A DNA stretch of 64,000 nt from Phallusia mammillata (taxonomy: Eukaryota > Chordata > Ascidiacea > Phlebobranchia > Ascidiidae). Made by a program: the position numbers and the translations under genes. The DNA is taken from assembly GCA_003260075.1 (NCBI GenBank), contig QLIY01000302.1, positions 62,001 to 126,000 of the forward strand, written 5' to 3'. This document shows positions 49,301 through 60,502 of this stretch, piece by piece. Numbering within the stretch: the stretch's first letter is position 1; each line of letters begins with the position of its first letter. The notes under the pieces are model-generated. The model was not told the DNA's origin. It searched no databases and saw nothing but the letters and a program-made list of their open reading frames with translations.

Positions 49301-52300
49301 GGAGTTACAATTTCTGGGTCCGAAACTGATGAAGATTTAAGTTGTACCATTCCTGATCGAACCAATTCATGTGAAGACCCATATTCCAAGGAGTCGATGT
49401 CAAAACTGAAAAAATATATATTGTATTGGATCTCCATAAATTGAACCAACAACGTGCCACTGACCTGCTCGAATCAGGATTGTTTGAAGGATTTTCTTTA
49501 GCGTTGTACTTGTCGTTCAATCTCGGGTGGAACATTGTGTACCCATTGTTGGTTATTATAAATATGTATCCGTTTACGCCAACCCTGTAGCACAGCAAAT
49601 GTTAGATTTCGACTGTTATATGCACAGGTAAAAAAACGGCCCAGGCGTGTTTCTTTAATTTTGATCAGCAACGGTTGGGTTTTCAACTTTATTATTTAAA
49701 AAAAATGTAGCACAGACACACCAATAATTATGTACATCTGTAAATATTCTAGATTATAAGTACTTACGTGTTTACTGGCATCGTATCAATCATATCGCTT
49801 ACAAGGACATCTATAGCCATGACTCCCAACAATGAGGGTGGAGCGTAAGTAGTGTTTCGATAAACTGGCATCGCCACTGTTGTAATCAGTCCCAAACCCT
49901 GTTTGTAACATTATTATTGTACACATTGTGCTATATCCCCGCATTTGCTTATTATTGTAATACAAAAAACATAATTTAAAGTGTAATCTGTCTAGGTGTA
50001 GAGTGCATTGATACATTCTTACCTCATTCTCGTTGGATCTGTCACGATAACCTTTGGTCCAAGCAGTATGATGATCTCCTACAAACGCCAGTGGTCGATT
50101 GATCACCTTCACGTGTCTCTATTTTAGCAAGTAAAAATATTGTCAAACAATCACATGTTTTGTTACGTAAAATAAAACGCATATCAAAACAGTACTACAA
50201 CAAATGTCTGTAATTACGTCAAAGTTACTATACGTGCACTACGCTTACTAGCACTTGTTCTGTTACGCTGTTTGGACTTTCAACTTGCGTGAAGAACCCA
50301 CGGTTATTGCACGCGATCTCCCTGACCGGTTTTAAGTAATTCTTTTCCTGGCCAACCAAATAGGCAAAAACACGAATCTGAAACAACAGCAACAAACGTA
50401 CTGTTTTACTGCTTCCCGGAAACTAACTATCGAAACACAACGTTGAAATACTAACAGACATGTTGCGAGTTGCTTTGGCCTCATCAAAAATCCATTGATA
50501 ATTTTCCGGCGCTCCATCTGTGATGAGCATAATTGCACAATTACATCCACTGCCAGCACTTCCGTTCTTGTGAAACTGTAAAGACATATGGGGTAATTTC
50601 AGTTCCACATATACAAATTATTCAATGTAGATTTATTTGCTTCTGTTTAACCACAGGCGTAAAAACTCTAAAATTGGGCAATTTGCAAAGCCTGTGTTAG
50701 GGCAAGCGGACTATGTTTTACCCATAACTTTATCCGAAATAAGATTTTAAACTGCTTGTAGTTTGCCATAATCGCGTCTAAAAAGCAAAAGAGCATGCCG
50801 GCCACCGGGGGTGAAGCCATGTGTGGTGAGCGGCATTTAACAAGTTCAAATATTTACTTTTCTCATCAGAAGATTAAACAACGATTTGAGAGTGACGATG
50901 CTTTGACACGTATTTTAGCATTGCGGTTTGTACGCTGGGGATGGGCCAAAATCTCATTGCAGCTTTTGAGCTTCGCCCTCGGTTTTATAAGTTAATTGTA
51001 ACTTTTCTGAACTATTCCTAATTTGTTATGATGTTGGTTAAATCAGAACATACGATACAGACAAAACATCGTAGATTCCTACCTTTACTGTGACGCGTTT
51101 TATCAAACACAAGCGATTTGATATCAACATCATGTGTGGTTAGAAGTAATACAGTTTAAAACTAATTTGCCAGTGAAAGTACAATACTGCTGAAACAGTA
51201 TACTTACATTAGTCATTAATTCCAGAGCGGTGCGAAACGCGGTTTCGAAACATGCTATATCACTGGTGGTGATATTCTGCAGGCTTCGCAGAACAGTCTG
51301 TAAAAAGAGGAAGACAGCATGTCATATCTAGACAGAGATAAGTGCGTTCCTGACGCGCAACGATCACATGTATTCTTTTCAAAGCAAGTTAGCTTTGCTT
51401 AGTGCCATTTGTTTGTCACGGCTTATGTAAGGTGAATTTTTGAAAAATGATGTTTGATATTTGTTTACCACAGCATTTGTGACAGTTGTGTATACAACAG
51501 TACACTGGGATTTTTGTGCGAACATGTTAGAGTTAGAGTGAAAGCACAGAGGTCAACTACAGTGTGACTTTAAATCAGTGTTGCGTATCGGATCTAGTTA
51601 TTACGACATTAAAAATAGTCGTAGTTTGCAAAAGTCACTGATTTCTTCAATAACATTCCAAATATTTTGATTTGAATTATTCAGAATTTACGTAATGTCT
51701 TAAAAACTCTCATACGCATGTTCCGGTGAATAATGGCTCGCATTGCACTGCGGTTTAATTGGTCAATATTACAACCAATGCGTTATATATACCTCGATAT
51801 TCTTTTTATCGGCTCGTACAAGAGTTCCGTTGAAACATGGTTCCACCACTTCAGTCGTTTTCTTGAACTAAAAACGAACAAAGTAACTGTCATTATACTC
51901 TCATATTACTCCAAAAGTTTACAGAACATGATTAACAGCGCGTTTGAGCAACCTCTACAGTCGCGAACAAACAGACAACGCAAATACAGCAGGACTGAAT
52001 TTCAGCACGAAGATTCGTGATTTTCCCTGCTTAACTTTTAACCTGTGCAATATTCACTTGGTATTCGTTTCAAAAGTCTAGTCCACAACTCGCAACATTT
52101 CTTTAATGACTTCATTCATAGGTGTTTCATTTAGGGAGTTGAATAGTTTACAACATGAAAGTGTTGACATTAGGTTCAGGTGTGTGCGGGAGTACAACCT
52201 GACCACACACAGCCAGCTACCAAAGTATAGTGTAGAAAAACAGTTTTGAAATGAGGCAAGCAGAGCACAAACACAAATAAAAAAGTCTTGGCCGTTCAAA

Positions 52301-55300
52301 ACGCGAAAACAAGGCCTATAAGAATTTGTACGCAGACTCCCCAGTGTGAAAGCGAGCGATGCGCCATCGTAATTGACTCGTAAATCTTCTCCAGTAAATT
52401 TATTTACAAAAGATGCCAGTATAAAAAAAACGTTGGTCGCAAAAACTAAGTGTTGGTTAAAAAAACTTTCTCATGTGGTAGCTTGAAAACAGATCAAGTT
52501 GTTTGGCATTTGTTGCGAATATTTAGGAAAACAAAATATCCAGCAACGGCTTTGTTTATAAACACAGTTACAAAGAGCCTGGGACTCTTAATCAGGCATT
52601 CCTGCTAAAAGCGAAACCAGATTTGAGGAACAAAAAATGATATTTGGAAACAATCAAGCGTGTCCTTTGATTTGACGGTGTAAGTTTTTCATGTATATTT
52701 CGGCAGAATCGTGTAGCTTACAAAATTAACTTTAAAGCTAACTGAGTGTTGGAAAAGGTTTTTAACAGGCCGATAGTTTGCCGGCGATACAGACGCCTTT
52801 CACGCTCGTGCAATACAAAAGCGCCCAAAACAGCTTACAGGTGAATAGTCTGCATTTGTTAGGGTAATCTGAATAAAAAAGTCCCTTTAGCGGGTATTAA
52901 GTTTTGAGTCCTGAAACTGGTTTTACGCGTGGGTGTTTAAGTGGTGGCTTGCGACCCTGTTTGCTTTGCACACAGTCAGTGGTTTGTAGTTCGAAGAAAA
53001 ACAGTCGCAACGATGCCTTTTTAGTGTATGGTGTAGCTTTAGTTTAATACGCAGAATGTAGACAAAGTACATCAGGTTCAGAATCATGATAACTTTGGTT
53101 TGCAGCAAATGGAACCTTAAGATGGTTACTTTTCTGTACCATTAATTTTTCCGATGTGAAACGGTAAACACATTAGCCTAAGGTGCCGCTACCAAACTGG
53201 AAAATGCTGTGGATAGCGAGTGGCTTCATTTTATTGCTTTGTCAATCTTGTGTCCGTAGTAAATCGGTCACGAAGCCTGATCTGCAAACCCATGAGTGTC
53301 TACGTCGGGCCCACTATTACCGGGACCCAAGTCGCTTTGCCTGCAAAGACTTTGGTCTGTGCTACAAGTATTATTGCCAGCAAATTGCGCGAAGATGCAA
53401 TAGTTGCAAGAAGAGCTCAGTTGTCCAACAACCTTGTCTCGTTGTCGAAAAAAAAGCAGTTGTCAACGTGACACAGGAACCAAGAAAGAAGTATGTAACC
53501 ATGGATGCTGACTTGTTTCAAACTGCAACAATGGAAATTCCTGAAGACCTTCCCAAGAAAAACATACTTCGTGTGACAGCTGGAAGTCAAGAATGTGCTG
53601 CTTTCGTCGCTGAAATTCCGTACAAAAAGAAATCGGCGTACGTACTTTTAACTGCTGCAAGTTGCTTGGTGGATTTTCAGGTGGAATGTACAGCTAGTAA
53701 CGAGTACAAAAACGACACACTTCATAGAAAAGAGGATCACGTATGCTTTGGATACAAGCGATGGAAGGTTCAGTCAGTTAATAAGGGATTCCGGTCCTAT
53801 TGTGCCACTATACATAAAGAAGGTAATACAATGCATGTAAACGTGAAAAATGCTTCCCCTTTTAGTGATGGGAACTTCCCATCCATTAATTTCATTGTGA
53901 ACTTTGCGTCCATTACCACACGATGTAGGCCAATTTAAGTAAGGTCTGCTGCTCGTTAACTTGGTCAAACTATTTATCAGCTAATGTCTTTGCGGGTCTT
54001 TAGATCGGATGATTTGCAATTTCCAAATATTAACTTTGTCCTAAACTTATAGTTTATTCCTAATGAAACGCCAGTAACTTTGGACGGTTGTTTAATCTGT
54101 CAATATTGTGCTTTTAAACGGCAAATGTCAAAACGCATGGGCGCCCCGCGTCTATTATAGTATATCTCCTGTGGGATGTCAGCTGTCTACAGCAAACAAT
54201 TGCGGTTTGTCTTCCAGGTCTATCAACGCAGATAGCCTTGAACGGAAAGACGGTAATGGTTCCAAGGCAATTTATAGAGTGCGGCGACTGTCGTTTCGAC
54301 TTGGCGATAATTCGGCTAACGTCAAAGCAGTTTGGGGAGTTGAATGTCAGTTTTTCCGGGGCACACACTCTCGTGGCAAAAGACAAAGCAGAACTGGCCA
54401 ACCACACTGTTTCAATTCAAAGCATACGTGAAGGCTGTGTGGGAGAGAGCAAAGATTCCACCATACCTCTGACAGTGGGGGGCGTTATAAGCAGTGCACA
54501 AAAAATGAAGCTTTGTATTATGCTTGGAAACATAACACACCGCACGTTCGAGAACTTGCTCTCTGGCGGCCCAGTGTCGTTGACTAATAGCGACTCAAGA
54601 GAGGTTGTGGGGGTAGCAACGCACATCGTACGTACACAAGTGCAGATTGATGACTCCAGCAACGACCTTAAAACTGTGACAGAAGCTCCTTTTGGAACGC
54701 AAATTCCTATTTTGGATCTCCCAATTGTGTCTGCAGTTAGAATATCGAAGGGTTTTATTAGTTTCGTCGGCCGTTGGTTGGACGCAACGCGAGATAGAAG
54801 TCCATGTGCGTTGAAGCTTCATCCAAGGTTTGACTGTTATCCTTCCTACCCAAAAGCCTTTGTAAACCAATCGTTGTGCATGTGCTCAAGGGGATGGACC
54901 AATGAGAGGTAAGTATGTTGCATTTTCAACGGGGACAGGTTGCACTAATAATTTATAAAACTATCTATTGCGTAAATTTATTTTCTAACAAATGCGCATA
55001 CCGCTAGATTTAATGGACAATCAACAGTCAAAAGTTTATTTCAAAATATTTGGTGTAAAACAGAAAAAATGACGGACATTCCCCCGTAAATATTTTCAAT
55101 ACATTTGATTAAAAACAGAAATTCGTGCAAGAATTCGCTGGAGGTTATGTCGGAGAAATGCAAGTGGAACGCAAAACAGCGGAATGCCAAGTGTAACGAC
55201 CAACAAAGACTCCCATATAAGATCAACAGTCGGCGAAGACGTGCAATAGATTTGGAAATTATTCCCGGTTTGACAACAAAACTGTTGCATACATGATTTA

Positions 55301-57570
55301 ATATTCAAGCGAAGACTTTTTGGCCATTTGAATGCTAAGTTATATATGCCTTAAATTACATTTGGTTTTAACCAGCAACATTTTCTGTGTTTTTGTCCAA
55401 TTTTGGTTAAAGAATTAACAACATGCAGTTCACGTTTTCTTTTACGGTTTGAAAGTTAAACGTTTTTATTGGTTTTATTTTATTAGTTTATAGAATTATT
55501 TACAAACGCGTGCAAAGAAAGTTAAATTGCAATAAACGTAACATATTTGAAGTTTGAACCAATTTTAATGCCCTGGGGATAATTGATTGATTTTTAAAAT
55601 TGAAATTTTCCACAACAAATTTTTACAAAACGTTTCAGGATCAACAACAAAACTAAGTCTTCTTTACGACAACATCACAAATCCTGTGGAAATTGAGGAA
55701 CTGCTACGACATCTGACTGACTTAGAAAGACTTGTCCTCGATTGCAATCATTTACAGGTGAAATTCCGTTTACTTACTAGGAAATAACTTTGGAGGCGAT
55801 TGTTTAATCATGAAAGTGGTATTCTGTATTGATTTTCTATTGAAATCCATATTTATGTGTTAAATGCATGCGAGAAATAGTCAAAAGCCATCAGCACTGA
55901 AGTGGGCGCCAATAAAAATCAATGTTACTTTATCGGATTAATAATCTTGTGGGCAATTAAAATAGATTTGTTGTGGTAATTTCATGCAACAGTAATTGCT
56001 TTTAGAAGCAATCCGTTTTCAACAAATACAGAGTTTGCCATGGTATCATTATTAAAGGATTACAACTCAACGCAATAACTTGTTTTCATATTTAAGACCA
56101 CAAACTGAGTAAACGATTCCTTGCACAACCAGTCTTTTACAAAACTTTCATTTTTTGCGCTAAATTTCAGAAAACCTTGTGGAAAACATTCCAGTATGGA
56201 AGAAAATTGCGTTTTCTATCACTGCGATTTAACAACCTCACATGGCTCCACAGCGGCACCTTTCGGAAAAATCGACAATTGTTATATCTATGTCTGGCAA
56301 ATAACAGCATACCTGCCATCAACAATAAGCATTTTTCCAAACAAAACCAATTAGTGAATCTGGACCTAAGCGACAACAAAATATGCGAAGTGACAGAGAA
56401 GGCCTTTCGAAAACTGAAAAACCTTGAAAGGGTGCTGCTGGGTAACAACCAATTGAAAACTTTACCTCGACACTTGTTTCAGAAAACAAAAAAACTGAAA
56501 GAGATTTGGCTTGAAAACAATTTGTTGGTGGGACTGCGCAGGGAGATATTCTCATTCTGTCCAGAACTGCGTTTTGTCAACTTAGAGGGCAATGGACTGG
56601 TTCGACTGCCAAATGGCTTATTTATGGGGAATCCCCACCTCTACAACCTAAATTTCAATAATAATCAACTTGAGGAACTGCCAAGTGATCTTCTCGATCA
56701 TCAAAATTATATCACCCACGTCACTTTGTACAACAACACACAACTGCCGTTGCCCTTTACGTTGTCTGAATTTACATCTTCGACAATTAACAATCTGAAA
56801 GGTTTGCTTGATCGATACGGTCGAGTTTGAGATGCATAATGGAAATTACTTCTACGATATCACTCACTTAACTTATGTATGAATTTCGAGGTTTGAGTGC
56901 CAGTTCAGACTATTTAAATTTACTTTGTTTGTGGTTGTTGTTTTTATTGTTGTTGTTTGACGATGTATCTACGCTTACCGTATGGCTAATCACAGTAACA
57001 TTTTAGCCTATAAAACAGTAACTGCCAAACAAGAACTTCCTTGTCTTTGCACTTCTGGGCATAAATAAAAAAGTGTATATTTTAACTAATTTGTATTCAG
57101 TTACTTGGATTGATTTTAAGGGGGGGACTGTGCAACAGTCGCTTGCTTGTTCAGAATAAACGGTCACAATTATCAGTTACCGGATTTCAAGAAAAAACAC
57201 TCTTCGCCCGGCGGTTAAATTAGCGAGTCCGCCTCTTTCAACTGTTCAATATTTTATGGAGTCGCCTGTCAGCCGAAACTGTTGCCGCTGCGCACGGACG
57301 GGCCATTACATGTGTCGCTGAACAACCTCTAGTTCAACAAATTATCCGAAAATCAATAGACCCCGACGGACGCGGAAATCGGCTTACGAAAGCCAATCAA
57401 TGAAAAGCGACTACAATCTGTTGCGTTTTGTCTCAATCGACCTACCAAACGCATAAGATCATACCGTAAGCACGTTGAAGAAGTCGTTGTCACTCAAAGT
57501 CCCCAGTAGAGTGGTAACTGCATGAACCGCGATGGATTTTCGTAGCCCTGTCATGCTACCGCTTGAATCG

Positions 57571-57668
<98 letters not shown>

Positions 57669-60502
57669 TACATCACACGAAAGCTCAACATGATCAAAGG
57701 CCAGATTATGAAAAAAGGACTAGATCCAAACGCATGCTCGAATTTACTGATGCAAGACACTCATATCTATTTTGCCCGTGCCATTATTTCTTTTCCAAAA
57801 TAGAGGGAAATTGAATGTAGTTCCTTATGTTAACGAAGGCAACCAGTACCATGACTTGCTAAACGATTTAAACAGGCCGCTTCAATTATTTTGTGCTTTA
57901 AGAATTCAGCAATGTATATCACAACGTACCCGCCCCTAATGTATTATTAACTAAATTAAACAACGTAATATTTATAGTGGATATAAAACCCTTTCTACTT
58001 AACTTTCATCAAAAAATAACTACACAAGAAAACACGGAACACGGACTTAAAGTCGTGTGTTGGCCATAATTATTATAACATTCTATTAAAACCATGTCTT
58101 CAAATTTTACCCCCAAATAGTTTGACAAATATGTACCATTGTTGAGTGCGACAGTCGTACAAATTCAGCTTTCCAGTATCCGAAACCAATTTCCATTGAA
58201 ATCCTGGAAATATTCGAACGTAGCCTTCAACAGAGCCGAAATATTGCCATTTTAAACTTGGGTCGCGCTGCAGATTTTCCCGAAACTGAGCGTTTAAATT
58301 CTTGGACCATTCAACAGATTTTAATAGATCACTGTCTGAGAAAACAATTAGGAAAAGTTATACTTCCAAGTTTCAAGCTGTTGATAGTACATACAACCAG
58401 TGGTGGGATTCAAATTTTTTGTCAGCCAGTTCTGGTTTATGGTGGAAAATAAAATGTATCAAAGAAGGAGTTGGTGCCCTAGATCTCATTTTGTTTTATT
58501 GCAGTTCTTTGTAATCGACCATGGTTCGGGATCTACCCGTGGCTTTACAAATAAAATGCCCTTTGAGGTGACATTAATAAATTATTCATCTACAGTGAAT
58601 TAGAATGAAACGCACGCCACGTCTCTAATACATGTTTCTTGGAACGTATCTTCCACCTTTTGTAGATAAGGTAACAGACACATACTGATTGAAAGCCAAA
58701 ATTAACTTGATTTAAGGTAACAGTCAGTTAACTTGAATGTTTTGAAAACGTATGTTTGGAGCCAATTTCTTATATTTAACAGAATTAATGACTTTCTTAC
58801 TTTGCAACAGTTTGTTAGGGTTAGCGAATTTGTTTATTACATGATATACCTTTGCAGTAGACGTTAAATGGAACTTGCACAACCGACGTGTTTATATTTA
58901 CTTTCGTCTTGAAACGCGAGTTCTTTTCGAAAACCATTGTTTTTCGAAGGTCAGCATAATCGTCATCTGTAAACAAGACATTCATCGTTGAAAAGATTTG
59001 TAAAGTGAGTTGGTATCTACTGTGCACTCACGGTCTAACAAATTATCTTCTTCCCTTGCGTTAATGTACTGCACGTTATTGTAATTGGGCGAAGGAGTCC
59101 ACGACCAGTTTGTGGAGGCAGCAAACTGTTCCCCAGCTTCCACAAGACGCTGCCAAATCAATCAAAATTGCGTTAACAGAATCCAAAACGGTCTGGATCA
59201 GTCCCCACTCCCCGTTTTTGTAGTTTAAAAATTATATCCATATAAATTTACATCAGGAGCAAAGAAAAATTAAGACAAATACGTTTACACAGAGGAAAAG
59301 CACTACACGACTTACTACACCTTTAAGGCACTGCGTTTTTTGTTCAACATCTTTTCCAGTTCAGAAGCGAAGTGAAGAACTGTTTTGGTGCCGTTGCGCT
59401 TGTGAACGCTGAATTCCTTTGCCCCAAATCGCCTTTCGTACAGCTACAAAAGTTTTTTTGTCATTTTATTTTTTAACTTTACAAAAGGAGAAAAACGAAC
59501 GAATCTCCCTTTCAAGACATTGTGATTTTGATAGTAGTGGCCTTAGTGCATGGGGCTCTTAGCTAAACATTACATGTATAATGGTCAAGGCATTTCAGTC
59601 TAACAATTTTATGGCATAATTTTATGATTTAGAATGACTTAAATATTCACCATGTGCAGTTTGGTCAATTTAGTAATTTCTTCATATATTACTAACAGTG
59701 GTAACAACAACGATTTATTTTAAATAAAATGCATGCGAGGTCTGCGTTGGCATTGGTTTTGATTAAGTCGGTTTAAGTGCTTGTGTTTCTGTAACCTTTT
59801 TCATTAATCATGGCATGACTGCAATATATGACTTTTATAGGAGAGTAACGATGTATAAACAAACGGAATGTTACATATTCAAGTTAAACAGCTTTATATT
59901 TTTAGACACTTTTTGTAAAATTTGTAATCATACGTACGCTTTTCAGTGCCTCACAGCCTGATAACGCCTGCATTTTGTCTTTCAGACCCGATCCAAACGA
60001 GTCGGCAAGTTCGTTGTTTCTGTGTAAGTAGGAAAAAAATTCGTCACGCTTTCAACCATCTGGGAATAGGAGGACGGTCATTTGAAAGAACAACAGGCCA
60101 AAAGTCGAGACCCAACATAAATTATTTACACCCTCGCGCTTTCTAGAGCGACCTCTACGCGCTGATTGAAATGAAACTTGTTCCACAATTAACCCAGTGC
60201 CATTCAGAAAAATCGAATTTCAACGAATCACACGTTCAGTGACAATCCAACAACTATTGGCCTAAGAGTCGGTATTATCTTTATTCCGCGTATACTTACG
60301 ATTCAAAATTCATCAAGTAGCTTTTTGCTGACTGACTCGAGCATTCCCGGAAGGTCAAAAAAATTATCAATGAAACGAGGCTTGTGCATCGAAACGACAC
60401 TCCATGTTTCCACAGAAATAAAAGGTTAAGCAGGTTTATTATCCAACAAGTAATGCCGTAATTCTTCTTGTACCAAATTTCCATGTTGAGGCAGCAACAC
60501 AC
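43346..60502 (-). CDS. CACNA2D: Voltage-gated calcium channel alpha2delta subunit
   Basis: Extracellular auxiliary subunit that traffics Cav channels. Exons from 5': 60502-60300, 60019-59938, 59443-59321, 59149-59032, 58966-58850, 58335-58127, about 57572-57465, 51867-51793, 51297-51208, 50575-50456, 50377-50249, 50118-50023, 49898-49768, 49584-49465, 49405-49288, 48663-48493, 48006-47799, 47547-47448, 47362-47255, 45980-45817, 45746-45661, 45169-45095, 45033-44881, 44814-44762, 44705-44604, 44413-44309, 44242-44070, 43760-43687, 43477-43346. Visible: hydrophobic N-terminus; [13 protein letters not shown]; vWA with intact MIDAS DSSGSM and [14 protein letters not shown]; Cache motif [41 protein letters not shown]; hydrophobic C-terminal segment. 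The vWA exon 57465 is cut by a C97 run, losing its 5' part and acceptor. Donors at 58127 and 44070 are less sure. KERRRPDGC resembles vertebrate alpha2delta-3/4. Confidence 0.93.
43787..44011. repeat. 107-base direct repeat around C11 in alpha2delta intron
   Basis: 43787-43893 and 43905-44011 differ at only a few bases and are separated by a C run (43894-43904). Intronic, between the exons ending 44070 and starting 43760. Same repeat-C-repeat pattern as elsewhere. Confidence 0.88.
45284..47068. repeat. Chain of overlapping fragments joined by C10-12 runs
   Basis: C runs at 46028-46037, 46257-46268, 46456-46465 and about 46698-46708 separate pieces that repeat sequence from either side: 46038-46232 repeats 45284-45469; 46269-46455 repeats about 46878-47067; 46466-46560 repeats about 45920-46012, including a truncated copy of the exon 45817-45980; 46709-46806 repeats about 46604-46697. 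The exon copies that overlap differ by a silent change. All lies in or beside one alpha2delta intron. Confidence 0.8.
48020..48169. repeat. 69-base direct repeat around C10-11
   Basis: 48020-48088 recurs at 48100-48169 with one or two differences, separated by a C run at 48089-48099. It starts just upstream of the alpha2delta exon 48006-47799 and does not enter it. Confidence 0.85.
51868..53203. other. Intronic stretch between alpha2delta exon and nested gene
   Basis: Part of the 5.6 kb alpha2delta intron, upstream of the nested plus-strand gene. No frame here resembles a known family or joins either gene. A promoter for the nested gene should lie here, but I see no clear TATA box near 53204. 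Confidence 0.5.
53204..56830 (+). CDS. Secreted pseudo-trypsin/leucine-rich-repeat protein, nested antisense in an alpha2delta intron
   Basis: Exons 53204-53924, 54218-54908, 55119-55267, 55639-55757, 56171-56830; 779 residues with all phases agreeing. Start ATG opens a signal peptide ([13 protein letters not shown]). Next a Cys-rich stretch, then a chymotrypsin-fold domain: the catalytic His motif TAAHC reads TAASC, Asp is kept (DLAIIRL), Ser is kept but in LLSGGPVSL without the usual GD, followed by VVGVATH. It should be inactive. Exon 3 gives an LRR N-cap ([14 protein letters not shown] across the junction). Exon 5 holds about eight 24-residue LRRs with LxxLxLxxNxL cores, e.g. [11 protein letters not shown] and [11 protein letters not shown]. 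There is no transmembrane segment, so it is likely secreted. The donor at 53925 and acceptor at 54217 were chosen for phase and pyrimidine tract. I do not recognise a named orthologue. Confidence 0.85.
56831..57464. other. 3' region of nested gene inside the alpha2delta intron
   Basis: Holds the nested gene's 3' UTR and its likely poly(A) signal, then intron sequence up to the alpha2delta vWA exon. Nothing else supported. Confidence 0.5.
57064..57069 (+). promoter_or_regulatory. Polyadenylation signal AATAAA for the nested gene
   Basis: AATAAA about 235 bases after the stop codon, followed by a T-rich stretch. It fits the end of the pseudo-trypsin/LRR transcript before it would reach the antisense exon at 57465. 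Confidence 0.6.
57572..57668. repeat. Homopolymer C tract, 97 bases, cutting the alpha2delta vWA exon
   Basis: On the minus strand the exon reads straight from the G run into [12 protein letters not shown]. The residues before the MIDAS (the TSPKDIVILV-like part in relatives) and the acceptor are absent. This places the tract inside coding sequence and marks a gap. Confidence 0.9.
58398..58440. mobile_element. One-ended MITE fragment
   Basis: CAGTGGTGGGATTCAAATTT matches the terminus of the 10969 and 41550 MITE family. No partner terminus or target duplication found. Intronic in alpha2delta. Confidence 0.5.

Noticed and set aside
19235-57668. C runs as G-quadruplex or i-motif regulatory DNA
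   Set aside because: Fixed minimal length, single strand orientation and flanking allelic copies fit gap filler much better.
57563-57814. Plus-strand frame with a long polyproline run
   Set aside because: It is only the C97 run read as CCC codons, with no family resemblance or splice partner; the real gene here is on the minus strand.
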